A stretch of DNA of 8,282 nucleotides from Pseudomonadota bacterium (GTDB lineage Bacteria > Myxococcota_A > Polyangia > Polyangiales > Polyangiaceae), in assembly GCA_023460875.1 (NCBI GenBank), contig JAEWOQ010000086.1:1-8282 (forward strand), in the 5' to 3' direction. Both the position numbers and the translations under genes were made by a program. Of the stretch, positions 1 through 6,444 are shown piece after piece. The notes beneath the pieces are model-generated. The model had not been told where the DNA came from. It ran no database searches and worked only from the letters and a program-made list of their open reading frames with translations. Within the stretch, counting starts at the first letter, position 1. Each line of letters begins with the position of its first letter.

Positions 1-123
1 GGTATCGGGGATGAGGGGGTCCCTCCGCGATAAAGTTATGGTCGTGGGGGGAGGATCCGTCGGGGAACCCATGACTTGCGGATGGGAGGCGACGGATCGG
101 CTATGGGGAGCCCCGTTGCTCGC
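1..123. other. Intergenic stretch downstream of the helicase gene
   Basis: No coding region is convincing here. The open frames crossing it continue antisense into the helicase gene and have no homology that I recognise. The only structure seen is the nested inverted repeat at 54-98, annotated separately. The neighbouring gene to the left lies outside the window. Confidence 0.5.
54..98 (-). terminator. Nested stem-loop after the helicase stop, possible terminator
   Basis: GATCCGTCG at 54-62 is perfectly complementary in reverse to CGACGGATC at 90-98. Inside the loop, CCCAT at 68-72 pairs with ATGGG at 82-86 around a 9-nt loop. The result is a 9-bp stem, a 5/3 internal loop and a 5-bp upper stem. 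It lies about 25 bases past the stop codon of the helicase gene read on the minus strand. There is no U-tract immediately after it, so a classic intrinsic terminator is not shown. It may instead be a 3' stabilising structure or chance pairing in GC-rich DNA. Confidence 0.35.
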
Positions 124-3100
124 TCACAGCGCGGCTTCATCGGTGCGCAGCAGGGCGCGGAGCTCGTCGGGCCCGAGCTGCGCGGTCTGGTGGCTCTCGT
201 CGAGCAGGGAGTTGGCCAGGTCGCGCTTGTGGCGGTGGAGCTCCACGATGCGCTCCTCGATCGTCCCCTCGGCGATGAGACGGTACACGGTGACCGGTCG
301 ACTCTGTCCGATACGGTGGGCGCGATCGGAGGCCTGGGCTTCGACGGCGGGGTTCCACCACGGGTCGACGTGGATCACGTAGTCGGCCGCGGTGAGGTTG
401 AGGCCGAAGCCGCCCGCCTTGAGGCTGATCAAGAACACGTCACCCTCCCCCGACTGGAAGGCGTCCACCGCGGCGCTGCGCCGGGCCGGGGGCGTCGAGC
501 CGTCCAGGTACTGGTAGGAGATGGAACACGCGTCGAGCCGCGCGCGCACGTGGCGGAGCACGTCGACGAATTGGCTGAAGACCAGCGCGCGGTGGCCACC
601 GTCGCGGAGCTCGCTCAAGAGCTCGAGCAAGGCGTCGAGCTTGGCGCTCGTGTCAGGCGCCCCGGGAGCGACCAACTGCGGATGGCAGCAGAGCCGGCGC
701 AGCCGCGTGATCTCCGCCAGCACCCGGAGCCGCGCGCTGGGATCGCGCCGCTTGCCGTCGAGCCCCTCCTCGAGGGCTTCCAGGGCCTTGCGACGGATGC
801 CCTCGTACAAGAGCAGCTCCGCTGGACCCAGCGCGACTCGGTGTTCGATCTCCGTGAGCGGCGGCAGCTCCTCCAAGACCTGGGCCTTGGTGCGGCGGAG
901 CAGATACGGCCTGAGCAGGCGCTTGAGGGATCGGCGGGCTTGGCCGCCGGCCTCCCCGCTGCGCGCCGCGCCGAAGCGGCGGTTGAAGGAACCCCAGCCG
1001 CCGAACAAGTCGGGCAGCAGAAAGCGGAAGATACTGTAGAGATCGCCGACGTGGTTCTCCACCGGTGTGCCAGTGAGCGCGAAGCGCGCCTTCGCGTTCA
1101 GGCTGCACGCCGCTCGAGCACGGAGCGACTCCGCGTTCTTGATCATCTGCGCCTCGTCCAGGATCGCCGTCGCGAAGGGCAAGGGCTGAAGCAGCTCCAC
1201 GTCCTGCTGCAGGAGCGCGTAGCTGGCGATGACGACCTGTCGCGGGCCGAGGTTCTCGAGCACGCGCGCTCGGTCCTGTCCCGCGAAGTAGCGCACCTCG
1301 AGCGACGGAGCGAAGCGCGCCAGCTCTCGTCTCCAGTTGTCGCAGACCGAGGTCGGAGCCACCACGAGCGCCGGTCCGTGCTTGGCCCGATGCAAGAGCA
1401 GCGCGATGGCCTGGAGCGTCTTGCCGAGCCCCATGTCGTCGGCCAAGCAGCCCGCGAGCTCCGCGTCCGCCAACCGGGCCAGCCAGCGGAAACCGTCTAC
1501 CTGATACTCCCGGAGCTCCGCCTGGAGCCCGCGGGGCAGGCGCGGGGTGGAAGAGAAGGCCTTCTCGAGCCGGACGAAGTAGTCGGAGGCGGCTCCATCG
1601 AGCTCGAAGACGTCCTCGGCGCCGCTCGACTGCCGTAGGCTCTCCAAGGCACCCGTCGACAGGACGACGCGCCCCTGCTCCGACGACTCGTGGCGCCCGG
1701 ACTCCAGCACCCCGAGCGTCTCGCGCAGCTCGCGCTCCAGCTCGATGAAGTCCCCGTTCGAGAGCCTGACGAATTTCCCCGGACTCTCCGCGACCAAGGA
1801 GAGCAGCTCCCCGAGATCGAGGCTGAGCGACTCGTCGATCACGAGGGAGCCGGCGGCGAAGAAGTGCGCCGCGCCGCGCTGGATCGTCGCCCGCAAGGAC
1901 TTGCGCCCGAGCTGGGCGCGCAGCTTGAGCGGCGTACCCTCGGGCCACTCCACCATGACGCGGCACTCCGGCCGCTGGAGGGCCGACAGGACCTCGAGGC
2001 ACTGGGAAGCGTCCTCGAAGAGCACGGGATCGCTCTCGAGCCCGGTGCCCGCGAACACGGGGCAGTGGGCGATCCAGTCGTCCAGGTGCTTCTGCTCGCC
2101 CCGCAGGTCCCGCTCCGTCTCGACCGCCTCCCCATCCTGATGTCCGAGCAGGCGGGCCGCGCCGAGGCCCGCCGTGAGCTCTGGCCCGCTCGCGCCCAGG
2201 GGTCGCACGAACGCCGACACGGACAGCCCGCTCCCGCGTGGCAGGATCCGCAGCCAGAGCCGCGGATCCGCCGCTACTTGCTTCGCGGTCGTCCGCTCGG
2301 AGGTCTGCACCGGCAAGAGGTGGGACAAGCGGTTGAGCACCTCGAGCGTGCGCTCTCGCGCGGCGGCCGGGAGCTCGAGCTCGCCGCCGAGCCACTTGAG
2401 CAGAGGTAAGGCGCGCTCATCGACCGCGTAGACCACGAGCTTCCCGGACTCCTCCCACACCTCGAGCTCTTGCGCGAGGCCGGCGGGCTCCAGCCTCAGC
2501 GCGAGGCCGTTGCGGCTCGTGCGCGTCACGATTTGCGCGACCCCGCGCACCACCTCGATCGGCGACTCAGTGCTGGCCAGCTCCACCCGCGGGTGCCCCA
2601 CGAGCGCGAGCCACGCCCGACGGTCGAAGTATTGGTACGTCCGAGGGTAACCGAAGTTCCGCTCGTGGGCCTCCCGGAGGTGTGCGGCGACCGCCCGATC
2701 CTCGGGGGGCAGGCGGCCGCTCTGCTCCGCGCCGGGGAGCAGCTGCTTGAGCCCAAGCCTCCTGCCGCGCGTGTACCCGGCTCCCTTACGCTTCTGCAGG
2801 AACGGCTCGATGGCGAGGCTGTGAGGCGACACACGCCACACGACCCGCTCCGCGGGGCCGCCCCCTGGCTCGACGTTCTTCGTCGACACCGTCGCCGCGA
2901 TGCGCTCGAGGGCCTCCATGGACCGTTCCCAGGGCTCCTTGCTCGTGTGCAGCTCGAACACCGCGCGGCCCGGGAGCGTGTACGTGACGCCGCTGACTGG
3001 CGCCGCGCCCTGCTGCGCCGCGCCCTGCTGCGCCGCGCCCTGCTGCGCCGTGTCCTGCTGCGCCGTGTCCTGCCGCGCGGCGGCGCGCCTACGCTGCTTC

Positions 3101-4344
3101 GGCCCCATCGCCGTGAGCTGGCCGGCGCACGCGCGATACTGTGCGCTCAGCCACGGTAGCTCCTGCTTCTCGAACCGCTCCGCGAACCTCTGGCAGCCCT
3201 CGGCGTGAAGGTCAGCCAGCTCCTTCACGTCATTCCAGATGATGTACAGCGCATGAACGAGCGTCTCGAGACAATCGCCCGCCTCATCGATTCCCGGGGC
3301 TCGGATGATTGGATCCTCCTGCGGATCGCGTGTCTCTTCGAGCAGAGTCTTCAGCGCCTTCACCGACCCTCGAAACGGCGCCGTCTTGCGATTACCGACG
3401 CGCACGATCCGGTCCACCGCTTCGAGCTCCTCGGAGCTCCCTTGCTTCAACAGCAGCAACGCCTGAAGCACCCAGGCCACGCCGATGGTCGTCTGTTGCT
3501 TGGGCCGCGGAACGGGCTGGCGCTCCGAGAACTCCCCCCGCGCCACGGCGAGAGCCGAGGCGAGCACGCCGCGCAGGTCTCCGGTCGCGAGCTCCGCCAA
3601 GCTGCGCGCATCATCGAGCGCCCCGGACAGCACGGCCACGCCGAAGAACGCCGCGTGGGCGGCGGGATCCGAAAGGAAGAGCCGTGAGCGCTCGAGAGCG
3701 TAGGGATGCATCCGCTGCAGGGGCCACCCGAGCCCCTCGGCCGCCCGAGCCGCCAGACCGAACAGCTGAGCCTGCACCGCCTCGGGCAATCGCTCGAACC
3801 AGCTGGGATCAAACGCCGTCTCGAGCGCGTGGTAGACGGAGCGCGCCCCAACCTCGCGCTCCGAGAGGGCGCCGGCGGCGACGCCGGCAGCCAGCGCGCC
3901 CTCGAGGTCCCGTGCGACGGTCGGGCTACACGAGGCCAGCGCCACGTCGAGCGCCGTCAGGGCCGACATGAACTCGGCGTAACTGTTTCTGTAGTAGTAG
4001 TGCGCCCGCCCCGCGTCTTCCACGGCCCGCGCCAGCTGGAGCAGGCGCCCCCGAGCGGCGGCGCAGCGCAGAATGACGGGCCTCGCACCGAAGGGGACCG
4101 CGAACCCCTCCGCGGTCTCACGAGCGAGCCCCCTGTGCACCTGCGCCTCGATGTACGGTCGGAGCGTCGTGGTCGAGTGCTGTCGCGTCGGCGTTTGCCG
4201 TATGCCGGCCGCGCCCGCGAGCTTCGTCAGCCCCGTGATGTTGTTGCCACCGGAGAGCGCCAGGAGCGCCAGCAGGTCATCCCCTGTCTCGTTGGGTTCC
4301 GTGGCCCGGGCGGTGAGGGGCTGTCCCTTACTTTCCGACTTCAT
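124..4344 (-). CDS. SNF2/Rad54-like DEAD/DEAH-box helicase, 1406 residues
   Basis: A superfamily 2 ATPase of the SNF2 family, expected to translocate on double-stranded DNA and displace or remodel bound proteins. The C-terminal engine is complete. Motif I is DDMGLGKT (969-976), motif Ia APTSVCDNW (996-1004), motif II DEAQ (1063-1066), motif III LTGTP (1090-1094), motif V the LKAGGFGLNLT region (about 1300-1320), and motif VI RAHRIGQ (1341-1347). DEAQ in place of DEAH is normal for bacterial SNF2 proteins of the SSO1653-like group. Residues of roughly 700-900 resemble the non-catalytic domain that precedes the motor in such proteins, including a GDFIELERELRE stretch. Residues 20-100 look like a winged helix. 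Residues 424-448 are a Gln/Ala-rich repeat. An in-frame TGA six codons upstream limits extension, so the ATG at 4344 is the likely start although no clear ribosome binding site precedes it. The cellular role (repair, transcription or defence) cannot be told from this context. Confidence 0.93.
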   Translation of the reverse strand: MKSESKGQPLTARATEPNETGDDLLALLALSGGNNITGLTKLAGAAGIRQTPTRQHSTTTLRPYIEAQVHRGLARETAEGFAVPFGARPVILRCAAARGRLLQLARAVEDAGRAHYYYRNSYAEFMSALTALDVALASCSPTVARDLEGALAAGVAAGALSEREVGARSVYHALETAFDPSWFERLPEAVQAQLFGLAARAAEGLGWPLQRMHPYALERSRLFLSDPAAHAAFFGVAVLSGALDDARSLAELATGDLRGVLASALAVARGEFSERQPVPRPKQQTTIGVAWVLQALLLLKQGSSEELEAVDRIVRVGNRKTAPFRGSVKALKTLLEETRDPQEDPIIRAPGIDEAGDCLETLVHALYIIWNDVKELADLHAEGCQRFAERFEKQELPWLSAQYRACAGQLTAMGPKQRRRAAARQDTAQQDTAQQGAAQQGAAQQGAAPVSGVTYTLPGRAVFELHTSKEPWERSMEALERIAATVSTKNVEPGGGPAERVVWRVSPHSLAIEPFLQKRKGAGYTRGRRLGLKQLLPGAEQSGRLPPEDRAVAAHLREAHERNFGYPRTYQYFDRRAWLALVGHPRVELASTESPIEVVRGVAQIVTRTSRNGLALRLEPAGLAQELEVWEESGKLVVYAVDERALPLLKWLGGELELPAAARERTLEVLNRLSHLLPVQTSERTTAKQVAADPRLWLRILPRGSGLSVSAFVRPLGASGPELTAGLGAARLLGHQDGEAVETERDLRGEQKHLDDWIAHCPVFAGTGLESDPVLFEDASQCLEVLSALQRPECRVMVEWPEGTPLKLRAQLGRKSLRATIQRGAAHFFAAGSLVIDESLSLDLGELLSLVAESPGKFVRLSNGDFIELERELRETLGVLESGRHESSEQGRVVLSTGALESLRQSSGAEDVFELDGAASDYFVRLEKAFSSTPRLPRGLQAELREYQVDGFRWLARLADAELAGCLADDMGLGKTLQAIALLLHRAKHGPALVVAPTSVCDNWRRELARFAPSLEVRYFAGQDRARVLENLGPRQVVIASYALLQQDVELLQPLPFATAILDEAQMIKNAESLRARAACSLNAKARFALTGTPVENHVGDLYSIFRFLLPDLFGGWGSFNRRFGAARSGEAGGQARRSLKRLLRPYLLRRTKAQVLEELPPLTEIEHRVALGPAELLLYEGIRRKALEALEEGLDGKRRDPSARLRVLAEITRLRRLCCHPQLVAPGAPDTSAKLDALLELLSELRDGGHRALVFSQFVDVLRHVRARLDACSISYQYLDGSTPPARRSAAVDAFQSGEGDVFLISLKAGGFGLNLTAADYVIHVDPWWNPAVEAQASDRAHRIGQSRPVTVYRLIAEGTIEERIVELHRHKRDLANSLLDESHQTAQLGPDELRALLRTDEAAL
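3001..3075 (-). repeat. 15-bp in-frame tandem repeat inside the helicase gene
   Basis: Five head-to-tail copies of a 15-base unit, cgccgcgccctgctg on the plus strand. Copies 1-3 (3001-3045) are identical, and copies 4-5 carry a GTGTCC variant, with one more change in copy 5. Read on the minus strand the array encodes RQDTA, QQDTA and three QQGAA units (residues 424-448). Because 15 is a multiple of three, copy-number change would keep the frame. It sits in a hydrophilic linker following GPKQRRRAAA and is probably a flexible, unstructured spacer between the N-terminal helical region and the rest of the protein. Confidence 0.9.
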
Positions 4345-4541
4345 CGTGCAGGGCTTAGCTCAGCCGGAGCCTCGGCGGAACCGCAGACCGCGTCCCCGGA
4401 AGCCGCGCCGAGCCGTGCAGTTGCCAGACCTCGAGCGCTCAGACGTCGGGGTTTCAGCGCCGCGGCAGGACCGCCCAGCAAGCTGCGCCCAACAGCGAGA
4501 CGGGCTCCACGAGGGAGACCCACACGGACTCATCGACGAGC
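4345..4541. other. Gap between soxR and the helicase gene
   Basis: 197 bases lie between the soxR stop and the helicase start, both genes reading on the minus strand. I see no convincing small gene, no SoxR-box copy and no clear -35/-10 pair. Short open frames here have no recognisable product. The distance suggests that the helicase gene has its own promoter, but none can be placed. Confidence 0.4.
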
Positions 4542-4991
4542 TCACCCATTCCGGAGTGGGAGATAACGGGGGCCGGGGCCCTGCGCTCCCGCTCGGTCTC
4601 CCGGGTTGAGGAGCGCGCAGCTCTTCAGGGACAGGCAGCCACAGCCGATGCACTGGTCGAGGCCATCCCGGAGGCTCTCGAGGAGGGCGATCTGCGCGTC
4701 GAGTCGCGGCCTCCAGGAGCGAGCCAAGCGCCCCCAGTCCTTCTCGGTGGGGGTGCGTCGCTCTGGCAGCGAGGCGAGGGCGTCGCGGATCTCTTCCAGG
4801 GTGAGCCCGACCCGCTGAGCCACGCGAATGAAAGCGACCCGACGCAGGGTGTCGCGCCCGTACCGCCGCTGTCCTCCAGCGGTGCGCGTCGAATGGATCA
4901 AGCCGTCGTCCTCGTAAAAGCGCAGCGCCGAGGGCGCGACCCCGGAGCGCTGACTGAGGGTCCCGATGGTGAGCTTCGCGTCACTGGTCAT
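4542..4991 (-). CDS. soxR: Redox-sensitive MerR-family regulator SoxR
   Basis: A 149-residue dimeric transcription activator whose [2Fe-2S] cluster is oxidised by redox-cycling compounds, which switches on target promoters. An N-terminal MerR winged helix-turn-helix (about 7-75) shows TIGTLSQRSGVAPSALRFYE and GGQRRYGRD. It is followed by the dimerisation helix, then the cluster loop CIGCGCLSLKSC with Cys114, 117, 119 and 125. This is the same CX2CXCX5C spacing as E. coli SoxR. The tail NPGDRAGAQGPGPRYL also matches the family, as does the length (E. coli about 154). The frame is open upstream to 5087, but the ATG at 4991 is chosen because GGAGG lies 7 bases before it and the protein then begins where SoxR proteins do. 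It is divergent from the questin oxidase-family gene, and two SoxR boxes lie between them. I saw no SoxS-type regulator here, as is usual outside enterics, where SoxR acts directly on effector genes. Confidence 0.95.
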   Translation of the reverse strand: MTSDAKLTIGTLSQRSGVAPSALRFYEDDGLIHSTRTAGGQRRYGRDTLRRVAFIRVAQRVGLTLEEIRDALASLPERRTPTEKDWGRLARSWRPRLDAQIALLESLRDGLDQCIGCGCLSLKSCALLNPGDRAGAQGPGPRYLPLRNG

Positions 4992-4998
4992 GACCCCA

Positions 4999-5003
4999 CC
5001 TCC
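4999..5003 (-). promoter_or_regulatory. Ribosome binding site of soxR
   Basis: GGAGG on the minus strand, seven bases before the ATG at 4991 (GGAGGTGGGGTCATG). It is a strong Shine-Dalgarno match and decides the start against the 32-codon upstream extension to 5087. Confidence 0.85.
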
Positions 5004-5059
5004 GTGAGCCCCCGAGACCCGCAGGAGCTCCACGACTCCTGAAGAGGTCCCGCGCTCGG

Positions 5060-5071
5060 GTGAGCGCTCAC
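5060..5071. promoter_or_regulatory. 12-bp perfect palindrome in the soxR leader
   Basis: GTGAGCGCTCAC is a perfect palindrome lying between soxR box 1 and the soxR start. It does not resemble a SoxR box. It could be an operator for another dimeric regulator, a small hairpin in the soxR leader, or chance. No function is shown by the sequence. Confidence 0.3.
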
Positions 5072-5100
5072 GAACGCAGCGTGGCACCGCTCCTCCCGTA

Positions 5101-5118
5101 CCTCAAGTTCACTTGAGA
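5101..5118. promoter_or_regulatory. SoxR box 1 (soxR-proximal)
   Basis: CCTCAAGTTCACTTGAGA matches the E. coli soxS operator CCTCAAGTTAACTTGAGG at 16 of 18 positions. It contains perfect 7-bp arms CTCAAGT/ACTTGAG around a 2-bp centre (5102-5117). It starts 110 bases upstream of the soxR ATG. Hexamers placed with the soxS geometry are poor in either direction (CGTACC/TCGCCC on plus, AATTTC/GGGAGG on minus). The site itself is therefore clear, but the promoter it serves is not. Autoregulation of soxR is the obvious candidate role. Confidence 0.85.
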
Positions 5119-5146
5119 AATTCGCCCATCCCCTCCCCCCCAGCCC

Positions 5147-5177
5147 TTGAGCTCAAGTGCACTTGAGGTCGCAGACT
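5147..5177 (+). promoter_or_regulatory. Candidate SoxR-dependent promoter of the questin oxidase-family gene
   Basis: TTGAGC (5147-5152) as -35 and CAGACT (5172-5177) as -10 are separated by 19 bp that hold box 2. The -35 ends on the first C of the palindrome, exactly as TTTACC does in E. coli soxS, where the spacer is also 19 bp. Long spacers of this kind are activated when MerR-family proteins untwist the DNA. The -10 is weak (three of six consensus bases). Transcription would begin about six or seven bases later, at or beside the ATG at 5184. Confidence 0.6.
5151..5168. promoter_or_regulatory. SoxR box 2 (questin oxidase-proximal)
   Basis: GCTCAAGTGCACTTGAGG contains a perfect 16-bp palindrome (5152-5167) with the same 7-bp arms as box 1, and matches the E. 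coli soxS operator at 15 of 18 positions. Its centre is 50 bp from the centre of box 1. It ends 16 bases before the ATG of the plus-strand gene and lies inside that gene's candidate promoter spacer, as SoxR-activated promoters require. Confidence 0.9.
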
Positions 5178-5183
5178 AGAGGT

Positions 5184-6167
5184 ATGACAGCGACTGCCTT
5201 CCAGCCTTCCCACGCGACCTCTCCTCGACGCCCCCCTCCCCTCGACGAGCTCCTCGACCGAGAGCTCGACTACGGGGTGGAGGCCCAGGGCGGGTTCGTG
5301 AACCACCTGGCCATGACGCTCGTGGCTGCCTGGCGCCTCGGCGCTCCCGAGGCGCGCCTCGCAGAAATCTATGAAGAACAAGCCGGCGATGGCTACCTGA
5401 TCCGCGCACCGCGCCCCGACTGGCTCGACGAGGAGACCACCCGCGTCGTCGAACGAGGCTTTCGAGCGACCGTCGCAGAGCAACTGCCGCCGCTGCTCTC
5501 GTCCCTCGACGCACGTTGGTTCCACGCGGTGATCCGCGTCGAGCACGCCGTCGACGCTCAGCACCCGGGACAGCTGGCCCGAGCGCTCGGTGACTGGCGA
5601 GAGGTGGCTCGCCCGCTCCCCGAACTGCCGGCGCGACGGGGCGAGCGCGCCTTGCGAGACGTGATCCAGGAGCTAGCGCTCGAACGGATCGGCGCCGATC
5701 TCGGCGGGCTGCGTCTTCGCGCCGTGGCTGAGCACCCCCGCTTTCAGCGCGCCGTCGAGAGCGCTCGACTGGGTCCGGACGCCCTCCGAGACGCCGCGGA
5801 GCTGGCCCTGCTCGGACACGTGGCGCGCAACGACTTCGCGACCTTGCACCTGGTCACTGGGGTCTGCGCGGTACGAGCGCTCGCTCCCCTCCTCTCTCCC
5901 GCGGAGCGCGTCGTGCTCGGTGAGCGGCTCGCCCAGACGGTTTCGGCGGGCTATCTCGCCGGGGGCGGTGGCCAGCTACCGATGCCTCTCGCTTTGGAGG
6001 AGCTGCGTTCTCGCCCCGTTCCCGTTTGGGACGACGTCGCCGCGCGAGCGGCGCAGAGTGACGACGCCCATGTCCCCAAGCTCGTCTACGCGTGCCGCCG
6101 CGAGCAGCAGGAGACCGGCGATCCCCTGTACCAATGGCTCGCCGCGCGGCAATGCGGCATGGCGTGA
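5184..6167 (+). CDS. Questin oxidase-family protein (DUF4243-like)
   Basis: A 327-residue soluble protein with no signal peptide or membrane segment. It resembles the questin oxidase family, whose fungal members carry out Baeyer-Villiger-type oxidative ring opening of anthraquinones and related polyketides. Recognised family features are FVNHLAMTLVAAWRLGAP (38-55, with the family's N-H pair at 40-41), a WFHAVIRVEHAVDA stretch (112-125) with an 'ALGDW' end, TLHLVTGVCAVRALAPLL (220-237), and the C-terminal HVPKLVYACRREQQETGDP (296-314). The frame is open back to a GTG at 5157, but that codon lies inside SoxR box 2, so the ATG at 5184 is preferred. AGAGG ends only one base before this ATG, too close for normal Shine-Dalgarno use, so the message may be leaderless. 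Divergent from soxR and very probably its target. The bacterial substrate is unknown; a quinone is an inference. Confidence 0.82.
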   Translation: MTATAFQPSHATSPRRPPPLDELLDRELDYGVEAQGGFVNHLAMTLVAAWRLGAPEARLAEIYEEQAGDGYLIRAPRPDWLDEETTRVVERGFRATVAEQLPPLLSSLDARWFHAVIRVEHAVDAQHPGQLARALGDWREVARPLPELPARRGERALRDVIQELALERIGADLGGLRLRAVAEHPRFQRAVESARLGPDALRDAAELALLGHVARNDFATLHLVTGVCAVRALAPLLSPAERVVLGERLAQTVSAGYLAGGGGQLPMPLALEELRSRPVPVWDDVAARAAQSDDAHVPKLVYACRREQQETGDPLYQWLAARQCGMA

Positions 6168-6215
6168 ACCCGCCCCGTCCTCGGACGCGCGCCAGACCGC
6201 CCTGCGTGCGACCTC

Positions 6216-6245
6216 GGGCGCGCCGGGCAACCTTGGGCGCGCCGG
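6216..6245. repeat. Direct repeat pair GGGCGCGCCGG
   Basis: The 11-base sequence GGGCGCGCCGG occurs at 6216-6226 and again at 6235-6245, a 19-base period. Each copy contains the 8-bp palindrome GGCGCGCC, so the copies can also pair with each other as an inverted repeat. It starts about 50 bases after the questin oxidase-family stop codon. A transcript-end structure is possible, but no T-tract follows. Confidence 0.5.
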
Positions 6246-6419
6246 ACAGCACGGCCCGCGACAAAGACCAGACTCGACGCCTTCATGAATACCGAGCAGT
6301 CAACGGCCGTTCGATGTAACGAAATAGGCCGTCGCCAACTTGCCCCCAGTTGCCCACACGGACGCCAGAGAAGCCGACGAGGCACAGGCCGAGGACTCGT
6401 CAGACGAGGACCTGCGGCC

Positions 6420-6444
6420 GAACACCGCGGCTGAACACCGCGGC
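6420..6444. repeat. Direct repeat pair GAACACCGCGGC
   Basis: GAACACCGCGGC at 6420-6431 is repeated exactly at 6433-6444 with one T between. The pair is flanked by CGGCCG on both sides (about 6415-6420 and 6441-6446), so it could also fold. No known function; it looks like a small local duplication. Confidence 0.55.

Noticed and set aside
1063..1200. DEAQ instead of DEAH in helicase motif II as a possible inactivating change
   Set aside because: DEAQ is the usual form in bacterial SSO1653-like SNF2 proteins. All other motifs are intact.
76..1638. 520-codon open frame on the plus strand
   Set aside because: It is antisense to the conserved SNF2 motor. Its product is Arg/Glu/Ala-rich with no recognisable family. 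Long antisense frames are expected in GC-rich genes with strong third-position bias.
653..2395. 580-codon open frame on the minus strand
   Set aside because: It is a frame-shifted reading of the helicase gene with a low-complexity Arg/Gly/Ala product. The true frame contains every SNF2 motif.
3001..3075. CRISPR array or intergenic repeat
   Set aside because: There are no spacers; the units are contiguous, 15 bp long, and in frame within the helicase coding sequence.
4545..4560. Near-palindrome CCCATTCCGGAGTGGG at the end of soxR as a terminator
   Set aside because: It lies within the last codons, has one mismatch per arm and no T-tract after it; probably chance.
3706..4566. 286-codon plus-strand frame spanning the helicase start and the gap
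   Set aside because: Antisense to the helicase N-terminus, Arg-rich, no motif and no ribosome binding site of note.
4992..5087. Upstream extension of SoxR to 5087
   Set aside because: The extra 32 residues have no counterpart in SoxR proteins. GGAGG placed seven bases before the ATG at 4991 marks the internal start.
5157..5183. GTG start for the questin oxidase-family gene
   Set aside because: The GTG lies inside SoxR box 2 and upstream of the predicted transcription start, so it would not be on the message.
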